64,000 nt of DNA. It comes from Diphasiastrum complanatum (Eukaryota; Streptophyta; Lycopodiopsida; Lycopodiales; Lycopodiaceae). A program made the translations under genes and the position numbers. Position 1 is the stretch's first letter, and every line of letters begins with the position of its first letter. Positions 22,525 through 39,297 of this stretch are shown here, piece by piece. Under the pieces are notes generated by a model that was not told where the DNA came from, ran no database searches, and worked only from the letters and a program-made list of their open reading frames with translations. The DNA lies in the NCBI GenBank assembly GCA_029204225.1, contig CM055109.1, positions 47,238,184-47,302,183 of the forward strand, in the 5' to 3' direction.

Positions 22525-22649
22525 CAATTATCCAAGCACGCATGATTCGACTTCCGCCCTGAGTCGAGGAAAAATAAAACCACATCGTCTGATAAAATAT
22601 GCAAGTGTAAGTGCAAGGGTAGGTTTTGGCGCTTGAAGTCAGATGCATC
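22525..22649 (-). CDS. Possible exon of the same unrecognised minus-strand gene
   Basis: On the minus strand an acceptor (CTGATTAG) and a donor (GTAATT) bound 125 open bases reading DASDFKRQNLPLHLHLHILS and then DDVVLFFLDSGRKSNHACLDN plus two bases. The stretch is short and could be open by chance. The amino-acid composition is reasonable, but a competing frame is also open (EPLWRTYLIRMHLTS). Listed because it lies in the right orientation upstream of the exons at 16.4 and 11.6 kb. Confidence 0.22.
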
Positions 22650-22985
22650 CTAATCAGATACGTTCTCCACAGAGGCTCCTGCAAAAATCTTCCATGCCAA
22701 TCTTCCCCTAGCTTCTGCTAACGGATGGCTCCCATTCCCACAAAGGCAGAACACAGGCTGGCTCCAGAAACAGAAAGCATAAAATAAAATCGCTGAAAAA
22801 CAAGAAAGCTGAGGGGGTTTTTTACGCTGTTTAGCAGCGACTCAGAGGTGAATCCAGCAACAGAAGCAATCGCTCTTCTGTTTTCTGTGATCTTTGTGTC
22901 TAGAGCAGCAGCAGCTCATGCTCACGTAAGCCATTGCTACCGCTCTCGCGCATCGAGGCACGTCTGCCCTGCCCTGCCCTGCCCT

Positions 22986-22994
<9 letters not shown>

Positions 22995-23029
<35 letters not shown>
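22995..23029. repeat. (CT)n microsatellite
   Basis: 35 bases of CT preceded by a C run and three GCCCT units (about 22970-22990). If the minus-strand gene starts nearby, this would be in its leader or promoter; that is only position-based inference. Confidence 0.9.
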
Positions 23030-27941
<4,912 letters not shown>

Positions 27942-28247
27942 CCTACTTACATGATTAGGAGCAGGGCTCCTCCCAAGAGTAAGTGAGGTGTGATAGTGGG
28001 GTGGAATATATAGCCATGCAACTAAAACAAGTCTTCTAGTCTCTTTTTGCATGCATGCACATTCATTCTCATTTAGCCACTTGTCATGTTCTCAAACATG
28101 TATTTCTAATCTTAAATGGCCTATGGTTTCTAATTTATTTTGTAATTAGTTGAATTCTTGCCCATGTAGGGATCTCACTAAGCCACTTTGGCTTGTTCTT
28201 ATGTATTTGTTAGCTTTAACAAAAACCATGTCAAATGAATTTCAATA

Positions 28248-28255
28248 CCCCCCCC

Positions 28256-28286
<31 letters not shown>

Positions 28287-28293
28287 ACACACA
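28248..28293. repeat. Compound (C)n(CA)n microsatellite
   Basis: A run of about 25 C followed by about 10 CA units. Confidence 0.95.
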
Positions 28294-29361
28294 TTAACAT
28301 GAACAATGTTAACTCTTTTTGGGTATTCCATGTCTCCATATTGTGTCATTTTCTTGATTGCATGAACTTCATCGTTGAGCTACTAAGGATTTGTCCATCT
28401 CCCCATTACAAGGTTTATGTAGTGGGCATTTCCTATCCACCCTCAACCCTAGATCCAAGCACACAAGCATCAAGGAGATGAAGAGGATTAACTAGTTATC
28501 ATGCGAAGATTCGTTCCCATGAGAGCGATAACATATTTGATAATCCAACAAATGCATATGATTCATATCTAACACTAAGATCCATTAACACTAAGCATTA
28601 AAACTACATCCATTAACACTAAACATTAACACTACATCCATTGACACTAGATTCACAACAATGATAAAGACTTACTCTTCTCTCTCCCCCTTTCTCTCTC
28701 ACAAAAAGCATAAGAATGATCAATCCCAACAAGCATCAAATCCAACAATCAATTCATACAAAGAAAGCATGAGAGTTAGAGGAGGAAAGATGGAGAGCAA
28801 GGACATTCCATATCCATTCCATAAGAGGGCCAACCTACTTGTATTGAAATGAAGAGAATATGTACAAATGATTCGAAATTACCACTATATATAGTGGATT
28901 TTAGGGCTTTGGCCTCAAATCCTATTGGCCAATTTCTACCTCCCTAACTATTTGAATTTGAAATTTAGAAATTGGTGGGAACCTTTTTTATTCACTAACT
29001 TGACTCTTAAGCCCTACAACATTTAAAGTCCCGCAAAAGGGCCTAAAGTCCTTTTTATTAATTTTTAACTAATCAATTCACATTTGATCATCAGGTTGGA
29101 CTTACACACACAGGGTGCCAAATCTCTCTCACTTATTAACTATGGTTAGGGTTCCTTGGATATCCGCAAACCCTCCAACAGTATCCCCCACCAAACTTGG
29201 TGGCGGTCCCATGACACCTTGTGAAATTTATTACTTTGGGCTACCCTTTATTAAATGGTATTGTACTTTTTCCATGAACTCCAGGCACTCCGTATTGAAA
29301 TCTTTTTTGTGTAGAAAAAAACACTTGTTTGCGCCATAAATCCAATTCGACGTTGTCCATG
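28294..29361. other. No gene seen; short minisatellite
   Basis: 28571-28650 has three diverged copies of an ACATCCATTAACACTAAAC-like unit. The rest is AT-rich and without supported coding sequence. Confidence 0.45.
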
Positions 29362-30761
29362 CTATAAATCTAGACTCCCAAGATCCACCCAACATCGCAG
29401 CTCGATAGTACATCTTGCTATAGGCAATTGATCATGGACTTTGTTGAACTCCATGGGAACGGTTGGATCGAAAGCTAATGTTGGTAAGCAATCATCCCAT
29501 CTGGTTGAAACTGGCACCAACTTAGTCAAGTCTTTTGCAAAAATAGTCGATTGCCTAATGGTCCGATCTGGTGAAGACCTATACTCTTGTGCATATGCCT
29601 GAATGTCACGGTTGAAATCCACTACGATCGACCAACTATATTGTTATAGATAATAGGCCAATTTGGAACATGGATGGTGATTTTATCCATTGACATAAAG
29701 CAAAATAATGATGATATAATCTGAAGTATGCTTGACATAAAGAGTAGGTAATGTATCTCTCCTAGATCTTGCATTTTAAACTCACATCCAAGATCATAGT
29801 GAGGCTCATTGGAAGCTAGAAAAGAGAGTACTAAGATACCTCTCGGGATCTAGAGATTTTGCTTATTCTTGCGTGGCATCGAAAGATAGTATGGATCCAC
29901 CTGGAGCTGGCGAGGGCTCCTTACATAACTCCTAATTGAGTCGAGAGTATTTTCAAAAACAATCTTACGCCATGGTGGCTGCTCACTCAATGCTGGTAGC
30001 TTATCCAATTCCTTTCCAGCTCCAATCTCTGAATTCTTGAATTTAATAACCCAGCCACCCCTCGAGGATTCATACAAATGCTTCTGTAAGAATTTTTGCA
30101 TCTCTTCCTCGATGGTGACCATTTTATGAAACAATGGTACGGCCTTTGATGTAGATGGCCCTGCGTCCGTGGCTTGAGAAGCCGTGGTTGCTTCTACTTC
30201 TGCCCCTTGATCCATGCATGTATCCATTTCACTCTGATCTTGCTGTGGTGGCGGGAAAAGTGGCATGAGTGGTACTTGAATCTGGGGGGTTCTCTCCAAG
30301 AGCTGAGTGACAGCTTTTTCATATTCTTTTATGATAGATTTTGTCTTTGCCAACTCAGCCGATGCCATTCCTTTGAATCAATCAAATCTTCCTTGGAAAT
30401 CGGCCAATGCTTCATGATATGTATCAATCTTTTCAAACAAATAACTGACCTCCTTTGGGATAGAACGATTTGGAGCTTCCGCATACAGATAATTACCACG
30501 CTCCGTGGTTGTAGCATCCAATTCGCCTAGGATTCTTTCTTTGTCAAGGTTGGCCATGTCCATTTGCCCTTGCAATAATCAAACTTGCTGCCTAGAATCT
30601 TGAGCAACTTTATCAACTTGATCATGCACAATAATCAGAGCATTCTGGAGAGTTGCTACGGTAGCAGTTTGAGGACACTGTCCCAGACCTGAATAGAAGC
30701 CTACAAGAGTTAGCTCCCAGCATATTTTGAAAAAAACAAAGAAAAACCAAAAAAAATTCAA
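29362..30761 (-). pseudogene. Decayed coiled-coil ORF, probably retroelement gag-like
   Basis: One minus-strand reading frame from about 30760 to 29850 is open except for stops at 30579 and 30378. It begins with helical sequence (ATLQNALIIVHDQVDKVAQD, LDKERILGELDATTTERG, AELAKTKSIIKEYEKAVTQL). A Gln/Pro/Ser/Thr-rich linker follows, then EEEMQKFLQKHLYES and DPYYLSMPRKNKQNL at the end. A second frame, 29622-29362, continues in the same orientation. The long coiled coil and linker suggest a structural gag-like protein. No zinc knuckle or protease is present and I cannot name the family. It could be a broken host gene. Confidence 0.4.
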
Positions 30762-30839
30762 AATTTTCTTATAAAATAAAAAAAAAAATTCAAACTGCTT
30801 AGTAACCTTCGCTAGACCTCCTATAGCTAGTTCTCAGTG

Positions 30840-31420
30840 AGACAAGCTCACAAACGAGTCTACGAGAGTTACTTTTCAGTTTGACACCCCCCTGCGAGAG
30901 TTCCCAAGATCCAGAAGAGCAAAATCAAGGGCAGAACCCTCGCAGACATCATTTTTTTAGTTTTTTGTGAAAACTAACTCTCACCTGACCTATTGTAGCT
31001 ACATCTTAGTGAGATAAGCTCACAGACGAGTCTGCGAGAGTACTTTTGTTCCAATAAGCTAAAAAGTAGGTTTAAGTGCCAAAAATTGAGGAAAATCATC
31101 ATAATCAAAGGACCCTAACACAAATAACTCTCGCCGACTATTCCATTGTTTCCAGAAGGTCATTTTCCATCAGTGATCATGTCTGCAAGAATTAGTTTGA
31201 AGTATTGATTGATCTGTAAGCCAAAAAGTGATAAAAAATATCATCAAAAAACAATAACTTCTAGATCTGCGTGAGTTAACTCTCATCTCTTTGTACAGAG
31301 CCAGATCCAGGCCTACGAGAGTTACTTCCCAGTAGATCTCAAGAAAATAGAGTTTTTGTCTACAAAACAGTAGAAAGAACTCTTGCACATCCAACCCTCG
31401 CAGATAGGATCAATAGCAAA
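30840..31420. repeat. Dispersed short repeats CGAGAGTTACTT and inverse
   Basis: At least four copies of a block like AGCTCACAAACGAGTCTACG-AGAGTTACTT occur (about 30846, 31018, 31305 and a shorter CTGCGAGAGTTC at about 30890). Inverted counterparts AACTCTCGC or ACCCTCGCAG also occur (about 30940, 31130, 31400). Spacing is irregular. This sits directly upstream (minus sense) of the coiled-coil ORF remnant and may be its leader or LTR. Confidence 0.6.
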
Positions 31421-32012
31421 ATATGTCTCAGATCTATCTACTGTAAAAATATCAGGCCAATCAGAGCAAGGAGCAGAGAAAAATCAAGGAAAACCCATCG
31501 AAAAGAGGCTAAATCACACTGATAGCCATTGAAACTGATTAGATCTTCACATATCTAGATTTCTTTTTACATATCCATCAAGAAATCCAAGGACGCCACA
31601 GAAAACTCCTATTTCCCAACGTTTAGGTGCTAGCAATTACTCGAGCCCATAAACAAAAGGGAATCAGTATCATTGGCAAACGATCAACCCTCAACCGTAG
31701 GACCATATCCTAATGTAAGAGAAGAAGGACGATAATACCAGAAGATACGCCATTGGATATAGGAGGCACATGTAGAGGAAACTACACAAGCTAAGGAGAA
31801 ACGTGTAGAACCTCTAGCCCCAGAAGCTCCAGCACCACCAATAGGCTCACCATTAAGGACAGATCTTAACAACTTTCAGCACCATCACGAAATACCATTT
31901 CAGATGGGAGAGCCTGAGGTTCCACAAACGGAATTGATCACAAGTTTATTGACTAGCCGTGTGAACTTATTTTAGAGAGTTCCTACAGATTGCACCTCAA
32001 GCAAAGAGCATC
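31421..32012. other. No gene seen
   Basis: Short ORFs only. Probably the 5' part of the Gypsy remnant that becomes recognisable from 32 kb. Confidence 0.35.
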
Positions 32013-32632
32013 ATGACAGATTGGATCAAAATAGAACATGATCCAACCACAAAAGAGCCTTTGTGTTGTGTCGGCTACAAAGGAACCAACAATGTCCTCC
32101 ACATTGGAGCAATATGGGAGAGTGAACAACACAACATCACCCTGCCAATCAAACACAAGAGATTCAAGGACGAAGCTACAATGGTAGATGGAGGATCATG
32201 GATAACCACCTCCTTATATCAAAATTGAGGTTTTCAAGGACTGAAGCCAGCAGTATCAAATTAGCGGATCAGTCTTGTGTGAAACCTGAAGTTGTAGTTG
32301 AAGACATCCCAACAAAGATAGAGGGAGTACAATTCACAATCACCTTCGTGGTGATGGAAATTCTAGAGTCCCCTTTCGCCTATCGAGTTTTACTAGGGAG
32401 ACCTTGGTTGAGAGTCACGCAAGTGGTTCACAACTGGGGAACAAGAAAACTCACCTTTGAGAATAGAGAGCAGGCTCTAAAGTTAGATCCTACCACATGG
32501 GAAATGAAACCTATTACACCCAAGGCTAATGATGGATCATCCACCACGGATCACAGCATTGACCGTCCAAGGCAAGCCAAGGGAGGTCATTATGATTATC
32601 AAACATATATTGTATTTGGACGGGCGCTTTAG
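32013..32632 (+). pseudogene. Ty3/gypsy aspartic protease region
   Basis: The first frame ends in ATMVDGGSW, the catalytic Asp-Gly-Gly-Ser of plant gypsy proteases. A frameshift near 32198-32206 leads into INHLLISKLRFSRTEASS, then VVEDIPTKIEGVQFTITFVV and AYRVLLGRPWLRVTQVVHNW. The LLGRPWL block is the second conserved protease motif. The region is broken but easily recognised. The downstream frame 32647-33159 (170 codons) continues in the same sense and carries no motif beyond charged linker sequence, as expected between protease and RT. Confidence 0.8.
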
Positions 32633-32646
32633 CAACAGTCGACTGT

Positions 32647-33159
32647 ATGGCTGGGCATGCATGTCAACTAGATTCGAATACAGAACCTAGCACATCATCC
32701 CCCAAGGGATACACCCTAGACACACCGATAACTTACAAGGTGAATATGATCAACGTGGCATGGTTAGCAGCGGGGCCTATACTAGAGCAGGTTGAAGATG
32801 ACTTGGTGCCCTGCCAACATGTCTTTTCATACAACGAAGAAACTGAGCTGACAAATGAACAGGTCTTGCAACATATGGATCTTGAGCGATTTGGAATGAG
32901 GAAGATACCAGCTCATCAACCTCCACAAAAATTGCCAATAGCTAAGGTTTCCAAGGTAGAACCACCCACGGCACCCGTTAATAAGAAAAATCAATTGAAA
33001 CAGCACTACAACCAGGTGATCCGTAGAAGTGATCTACCAGAAGAAGCTGTAGCTATGGTTGATATAGATATTAATAATCACGAACCGAATATCAAGCCAG
33101 TTCTGAAGAAGGATAACAAGGAAGTATTCAATCATGTTGACAAAAAAAAAAGAAAGTAG
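32647..33159 (+). pseudogene. Gypsy linker-region ORF (between protease and RT)
   Basis: The open frame of 170 codons contains ITYKVNMINVAWLAAGPILE, YNEETELTNEQVLQHMDLER and a Lys/Asp-rich tail (HVDKKKRK). It follows the protease fragment at once in the same orientation. I recognise no domain; linkers of this type are common between protease and RT of plant Gypsy elements. After 33160 the frame is lost and a Copia fragment begins. Confidence 0.45.
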
Positions 33160-33432
33160 TAGACTCCTTAAAATCTATCCGGTTGGAACCAGACACATCA
33201 TCATTATCACAGATGACCGATAGTCCAAAGATTACGAGTCGTGCTTCAAATTTAGTGAGCCTTAATCTTTGTGATCTAGGCAAGGTCCATATTCCAACGT
33301 GACTAGTTTTTTGAGTGAGCTAGATCTTTTATAGATCTTCGATGTGTTCAAATCCAGTTTTTTTAGGGTCACAAAATCACTTCGAAGAATTGTTTCACAA
33401 GTTTGTACTTTGTGTACAAGTACCTTCTCATC

Positions 33433-33683
33433 ATGGCATCAATTGAGGCAAATGGAAGGTGCAAATCAAGGTGCTACTATTGTGGCAAGATGGGAAATTT
33501 GGTCTTCAAGTGCTACAAGATAAAAAAGGATGAAGGAAAGTAAAAAAAAAGTCAAGTATGTTGCAGCTCAAGGTGGAGATGGTTTCATTAAGGAGGAGTC
33601 TCTCATGGCATGCATGGATGCACCAACAATTTCTATGGAGGAAAATCCTTGGTGGATTGACACAATTGCATGAAAGTGAAGAC
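33433..33683 (+). pseudogene. Ty1/copia gag zinc knuckle and protease start
   Basis: MASIEANGRCKSRCYYCGKM then GNLVFKCYKIKK gives a CCHC knuckle in which the His is replaced by Asn (C-x2-C-x4-N-x4-C). After an A-run frameshift at about 33540 the sequence reads VKYVAAQGGDGFIKEESLMA, then ENPWWIDTIA. This is the copia protease block WW(I/L)DSGA with the Ser-Gly lost, ending in TGA. The orientation is plus. Confidence 0.7.
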
Positions 33684-34863
33684 ACTTCTAAAGATGAAGA
33701 TGATTCCAACAATGAGTCTGATGAGCAAAGCGACAATGACGAAATGGATGAGCAAAGTGATGACGAAAGTCAAGTTTTAGATTCAATAACAGTTGTAGAC
33801 AACAAAAGGCTTATTCAAGATTTAGATCAAGATGCAACGATACATGGTAAAAATCAAGATTCAAATGAAATTCAAGATTCAGATCAAGATGCAAGGACAC
33901 ATGGAAAAAAATTGGACTCAAAATCAAAGAGCATTCATAGGTAGCGAAAGTCTTAACCAAGACAATGAGAATCATGGTTCATTTGAGGATGTTGAATTTG
34001 ATGAAGAGAATGATGTTGCCAAAGCACACGATGGTCAGTTGGAAGCACAAATTTTAGATGTAGTCAAATGTCAATTGGATGAGTTAACTCTTGATCAAGA
34101 GAAAAATCTAGAATCAATTGATCATCCTTTGCAATTGGAGCAACGTAATGTTCCAGATAAGGTTCAATTTCTTATTGAACATCCTTTCGAGTCTCACTTC
34201 AACCATCAAAATCCAGATCAAGATCTACATCATTGCCTTAATTTGATTAATGGACAAGCAACTGTGGACCAACGAATTGAGAATATTGCTATGCTCAAAG
34301 GAAGTCGATCAAGGCATTCACCGAACTTTTATAACAAGGACTATATGGCACCAATATTCCACGGCTTAGAATTGAGTGGCTATTTTAAGGATCCGATCTG
34401 CGAACCATCTCAATTTGATTTGGGAGCTTTTGAGAATATTTTTATTTTTGACAACGATCTAATGGAGTACGAGGTATTCAACATGGATACTGCTAGCAAT
34501 GAAGAGATTTCATTATTCCATAGAAATCCAACTCATATCAATACTCTATACTATCGTTCAATGCCTCATGGATCCATTTTACAAGGGTTTAAAGTGGGTT
34601 CTGTTGAAGAACCCTATTCCTATGGATTCTCTAGAAGTCAATTGCCAATATATAACTCAAGCGCTTATCCAGACTGTATGGACATGAATAATAATTGGGA
34701 ATATTCTCTCAATCAACCAACAGCCTATAGGAAGCTAATTTTAGAATATGTCATCCATGTGTTTAAGTTTATTGGGAGAAGTTTGCATTACTCAATAGAT
34801 TCTAACAAGATTAATATTCGGTTGAGTAATGCCAACAATGACTGTCTGCGGTGGAATAATTAG
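33666..34863 (+). CDS. Long ORF of unknown nature after the Copia gag-protease fragment
   Basis: Two frames, joined by a shift in an A run near 33905, give about 400 residues. The first part is very acidic (KDEDDSNNESDEQSDNDEMD) and then repetitive (DQDATIHGKN, DQDARTHGKK). The second is open for 343 codons to 34863 and includes HPFESHFNHQNPDQDLHHCL, FYNKDYMAPIFHGLELSGYF, CEPSQFDLGAFENIFIFDND and SMPHGSILQGFKVGSVEEPY. Such length is unusual in this AT-rich, stop-rich region. I recognise no integrase, RT, env or host domain. It could be a captured host sequence, an element-specific extra ORF or a host exon; a transposon origin is only suggested by its neighbours. Confidence 0.45.
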
Positions 34864-36357
34864 AGTGGAGGAATAATCATTTCCATAGTTCAATTTTGGA
34901 TTACATATACGTTCTCCCAAATCAATGTTTTAGGCATATACATGGCCAATTATGGTTTCCAAATCCCTAAGAGTAAATGTTATTTGAAGTCTAAACTGGC
35001 AAAATCAGAATTCAACTCTAGTGGGCATATCCAAGTAACACTTTTCAAGGGAGTTGATTTGTGTTGGCCAAATTTGTATGAAAATTTGTCCAGATTTGAA
35101 GAATTATACTTTGGCAAACAATATGTTCAAAGATATGTATCATACGATCGAGTGTCATTCTCAATGTCGACTACCTCGTATGGAGCATTGATTTACATAT
35201 GAACAACGATTCATGACTACCATTGCTCATGGAGGAATTGCATTTATTCTTATCAAATTGGTCAAACAACATGGATTGCCAACTACGACAGAAGAGCCAG
35301 ATGCAAGACAAAAACAAGCCTCTCACCAATGAAGCCATAATGACCACTTTTGATAGAAAATAGAATGTCTTCGAATTACCTTATGCACCCATGAATAGGA
35401 CCTCCTTGAGATTGAAGCCTTAGCTAATCTATTATGAGGATCGACCAATTTATCTTTGGGAATTATGTTAAGGAACTCTACCAAACTCTAGGCCACGCTA
35501 TATCATTGGATCAAGTCTTGCTCAATGGAGATCACTACCCAAGAGCCTAGAATCATATGATACACGTCTAACACTAAAGGTAAAGATAATGTGGAATTCA
35601 AAGAAGGGCAATGTTACGCTCTCAACAAAACACATTAACCTATTTAGAGAAGCCATTGTCATGGATGAAGGATCTGGAGTAAACGTCATTTTAGTAAAAT
35701 TATATGATGAGTGGAATTAGGACCACTAGGATTCACAAAATCACTAGATAAAGCATGATTGAACAATTTGGCATAGTAGACAACATGCATGTGAAAATAG
35801 TTTTGTGATCACCTTTACAATCATGGACTTATCTAATACACCTAACTCATGTTGCTTACGAGCCATGGTTGAAAATGGTCAAGGTTAGGCATGACTGGAA
35901 TTTAAAAAAAAATTACATTTGAGAATCATGAGAGAGTTGATAAGATAAATAGTAATGCTTGGGACATAAAGCTTGCTACTCAAAAATCTGAAGACAATTG
36001 ATCACCCATGACATATCATACCGTCAATTGCCAACCACAATACAAGAGAAAGTGCAGACCCCCTAGGTGTCTATCAAGATTCAGATATAGATGTGGCAAA
36101 CTAGATAGAGGCCTTACCGATCGTTAATTGCTTGGATTCAAAAAATGGAGGGCTCTCAATTTACCATTCACCAACTACAAGTTCTATACAGAAGGACATG
36201 AAGGATAAGGGACAAGCTAAGGAAGAGGATCAAAAATTGTTATTGTGTAAATATGACATAACTAGCTTGGCTATGACAAATTCGCTTTGTTGAAGAAGTA
36301 CTTCCTTGGTGGTGGTCATAAGAGTAAACTATTTGAAGCTGATTTCATTTGCAATTG
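34864..36357. other. Decayed retroelement sequence without readable domains
   Basis: 34942-35202 has an 86-codon plus ORF without motifs. The remainder is stop-rich, leading into gypsy RT at 36358. Confidence 0.35.
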
Positions 36358-36850
36358 AATATTTCATCCATTGTGGTGGTTCCTAAGAAGAACGGAGAAT
36401 CCAAAACCTATGTCGATCTTAAAATATTGAATAAACAAGAAGGATAAATTTACTTTACCACTTGCGAAAAGTGCACTAATGAGAGAGGGACAACTACCGA
36501 TGTGCAGTAGATAAGGGTTATCGACTTAGTACCAATACCTAGCTTTGTTAGAGAGATCTATACGTTCATGGGCCATGCAAACTACTATTGATGGTTCAAC
36601 TACAACTTTGCTTTACTTGCACGCCCTATCTATCGACCAAATTTGCCATAGGAAGTGTATTCACACAAAAGCACAAAAAATGTTATTCTATATGCTTTGC
36701 CATCCAACATATTCTATACAAGCATTGAGCAGAAATCTCTTGCTATGGTGTTTTCACTGACCACCAACCATTATTGTATTTGGTCAATAGTCCCTACACC
36801 ATTGGTCGCATCACGAGATGGCTTCTGTTACTACAAGAGTTTCATATATG
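36358..36850 (+). pseudogene. Ty3/gypsy reverse transcriptase and RNase H fragments
   Basis: 36358-36447 reads NISSIVVVPKKNGESKTYVD then LKILNKQEG and a stop, matching the conserved VVPKKNG...VD(F/L)..LN block of gypsy RT. 36753-36850 reads FTDHQPLLYLVNSP, then after a frameshift IGRITRWLLLLQEFHI, the RNase H block TDH..L.YL...GR.ARW. The catalytic YxDD portion between them is missing. Together with the protease at 32 kb this may be one Gypsy element interrupted by the Copia fragment. Confidence 0.8.
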
Positions 36851-37185
36851 AATTGTTGTTAGGAAGAAAAAGGAAATTATGTTGCCAAATTATCTATCAT
36901 AAATACCAAAAACTAAGGAAGAGATAATGGTAGATGATGAATCACTTAATGGGTGCATTTTCCAAGTTGATTTAGTACTTGAGTAGGTTGTTGATGTAGT
37001 TGAGTATGTAATGAGAGGCCCACCATGTCATCTACAAATCAATGTAAGCTTACTATGAAAACTTTGGCCATATTTCACTCTATTGATTAACTTTTGTAAT
37101 AACGAGCACAATTAATTACTTACAATCTACAAATTACAATAGGCAAGGATTCAAAGTACATGTGACAACTTGTTAGGCAGCCTCC

Positions 37186-39297
37186 ATTATGTATAATTGG
37201 CTTATAAAACATGTATATGAGGGCACACTACCTAAATGGTAGTTGGCCGCCCTCCCATCTAATTGTTTTCATTATGATTTGGCTCATACGGTACTTGTAT
37301 GATGGCGCAATACCTAAAAGGTAGTGGGCTGCCCTTTTGTTTGATGTTTTTGTATGCTATAATGGACGAATTCATGACGATTATACACACAGGGTCCAAA
37401 AGAAATTGACTTGAATCAAAAGCTATTCTAGAAATGAAAATGATCACTATGCACACATAATATTAGGGTTTGCTGAAAAAAATTTCTCAGATAGATAGGG
37501 AAATACGTGTTTTATGAACTAGCCAATGCTATGATACTTGTCATAAGTAGACTGCTTACGTAGGAATGCCATCATACTATGGAATTAGGGTTTAGCATAC
37601 CTAATGCTAAAAGGATGTTTGCAAATGATAAACATGCAATTTTAACCTATGATTTTTCATATTGAATCATTACTAGTATATAAGGAAGGTGTGTTGCCTA
37701 CTTGTTGGAAGATGGGTAGTTCTTAGGAGATGTCGTCACCATGCATACATGTATGAAGCAATACAAAACTCCGTAATGAATACCATATGTGGAAATTAAA
37801 GTTCTCTTTATTTAGGATTTTTTACAATAGAAATTGCTACTTATTGTACACATAACTATACGAGATGATTTTGGTCTCCTGACGCACATGAAATGTTTTA
37901 AAATGTATTGTTTGGATTGTATAGTACTGTCCACTAAACATTATAATGAATGCCAAACAAAGTTCTAGGACGGTTTTAACGTAGAACGATGCAATTACAA
38001 GTTGTAGAACTGCTAGATAAGCAAAATTTGGTAGCATTTAGTATACTAGACTTGTGAATAGGTTCCGGTTCTTGGAAGCTTGAATGGCATGGATTTGTCC
38101 AAGCCTCATAGTGTTCGAACTTTAATAAGGCTTCATGGAGTTCGATGGGTCAGTATGGCACGGATCTGCTCTGGCACCTAACACTATATACCTGGATCGT
38201 ACCTTGTTTCATGTTAATTGTGATCATAAACACTTGTTGATGGTGCACTACCGGAAACATAGTTGGCCGCCCTTCCATTTGTGAACTTCCCTTATGTATT
38301 GGCTTATAAAACATGTATATGAGGGCGCAATACCTAAATGGTAGCTGGCTGACTTTCCATCTAATTGTTTTCATTATGATTTGATGGCGCACTACCTAAA
38401 AGGTAGTGGGCCGCCCTTCTATTTGTTGTTTTTGTGTTCTATAATAGACGAATTCATGAGGATTATACACATATGGTCCAAATTTTTTTACTTGAATCAA
38501 TAGTTGTTGTAGAAATGAAGACGATTGCCATGCACACATACTATTATGGTTTGCTGAAAAACATTTCTCAGATGGTTTATGAGATAGGAAAATACTTGTT
38601 TATGAACTAGCCAATGCTATGATATTTGTCACAAGTAGGCTGCTTATGTAGAAATGCCATCATACTATTGAATTAGGGTTTAGCTTACCTGATGCTAAAA
38701 GGACGTTTGAAAATGATAAACTTGCAATCTTGACATATGATTTTCGTATTGTATCATTACTATATAAGGTAGGTGTGCCGCCTACTTGTTTTTCGATTAT
38801 TGGTAGTTCTCAGGAGATGTCGTCACTATGCATACAAGTACAAAACTTCGTATTGAATACCATATGTGAAAATTAAAGTTCTCGTATAAAAAACATGTAA
38901 TTAGGATTCTTTACAAAAGAAATTGCTACTAATAGTACACATAACTATACGAGATGATATTGCTCTCCCGACGCACATGAAATGTTTTAAGATGTATTGT
39001 TCGGATTGTATAGTACCGTCCACTAAACATTATAATGAATGCCAAATAAAGTTCTAGGACGATTTTAACGTAGAGCGATGCAATTACAAGTTGGAGAATT
39101 GCTAGATAAGCAACATTTGGTAGCATTTGGTATGCTAGACTTGTGAATAGGTTCCAGTTTTTGGAAGCTTGAATGGCATGGATTGGCCCAAGCCTCATAG
39201 CGTTCGAACTCTAATAAGTTTTCATGGAGTTCGATGGGTCAGTATGGCACGGATCTGTCCTGACACCTAACACTATACATGGACCATACCTTGTTCT
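37186..39297. repeat. Tandem duplication, two copies of about 1.05-1.1 kb
   Basis: CTTATAAAACATGTATATGA occurs at 37201 and 38303. The copies stay alignable through TTAGGGTTTAGC...CCTA.TGCTAAAAGGA, GGAGATGTCGTCAC and GTTCGATGGGTCAGTATGGC (38145 and 39230). They differ by many substitutions and small indels, so the event is old. No protein domain is visible. Each copy starts with one or two short hairpin units (next entry). They may be two LTRs side by side, but TG...CA ends were not identified. Confidence 0.85.
37210..38425. repeat. Five copies of a hairpin motif around CTACCTAAAWGGTAG
   Basis: Units at about 37224, 37302, 38245, 38326 and 38387 share GGCGCACTACCTAAAAGGTA-GTGGGCCGCCC with variants. 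CACTACC and GGTAGTG form a stem with a five-base loop, extended by GGCG/GCC. The clearest unit is at 38387; the one at 38245 has lost the stem. Pairs lie about 60-85 bases apart within each 1.1 kb repeat. Confidence 0.75.
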
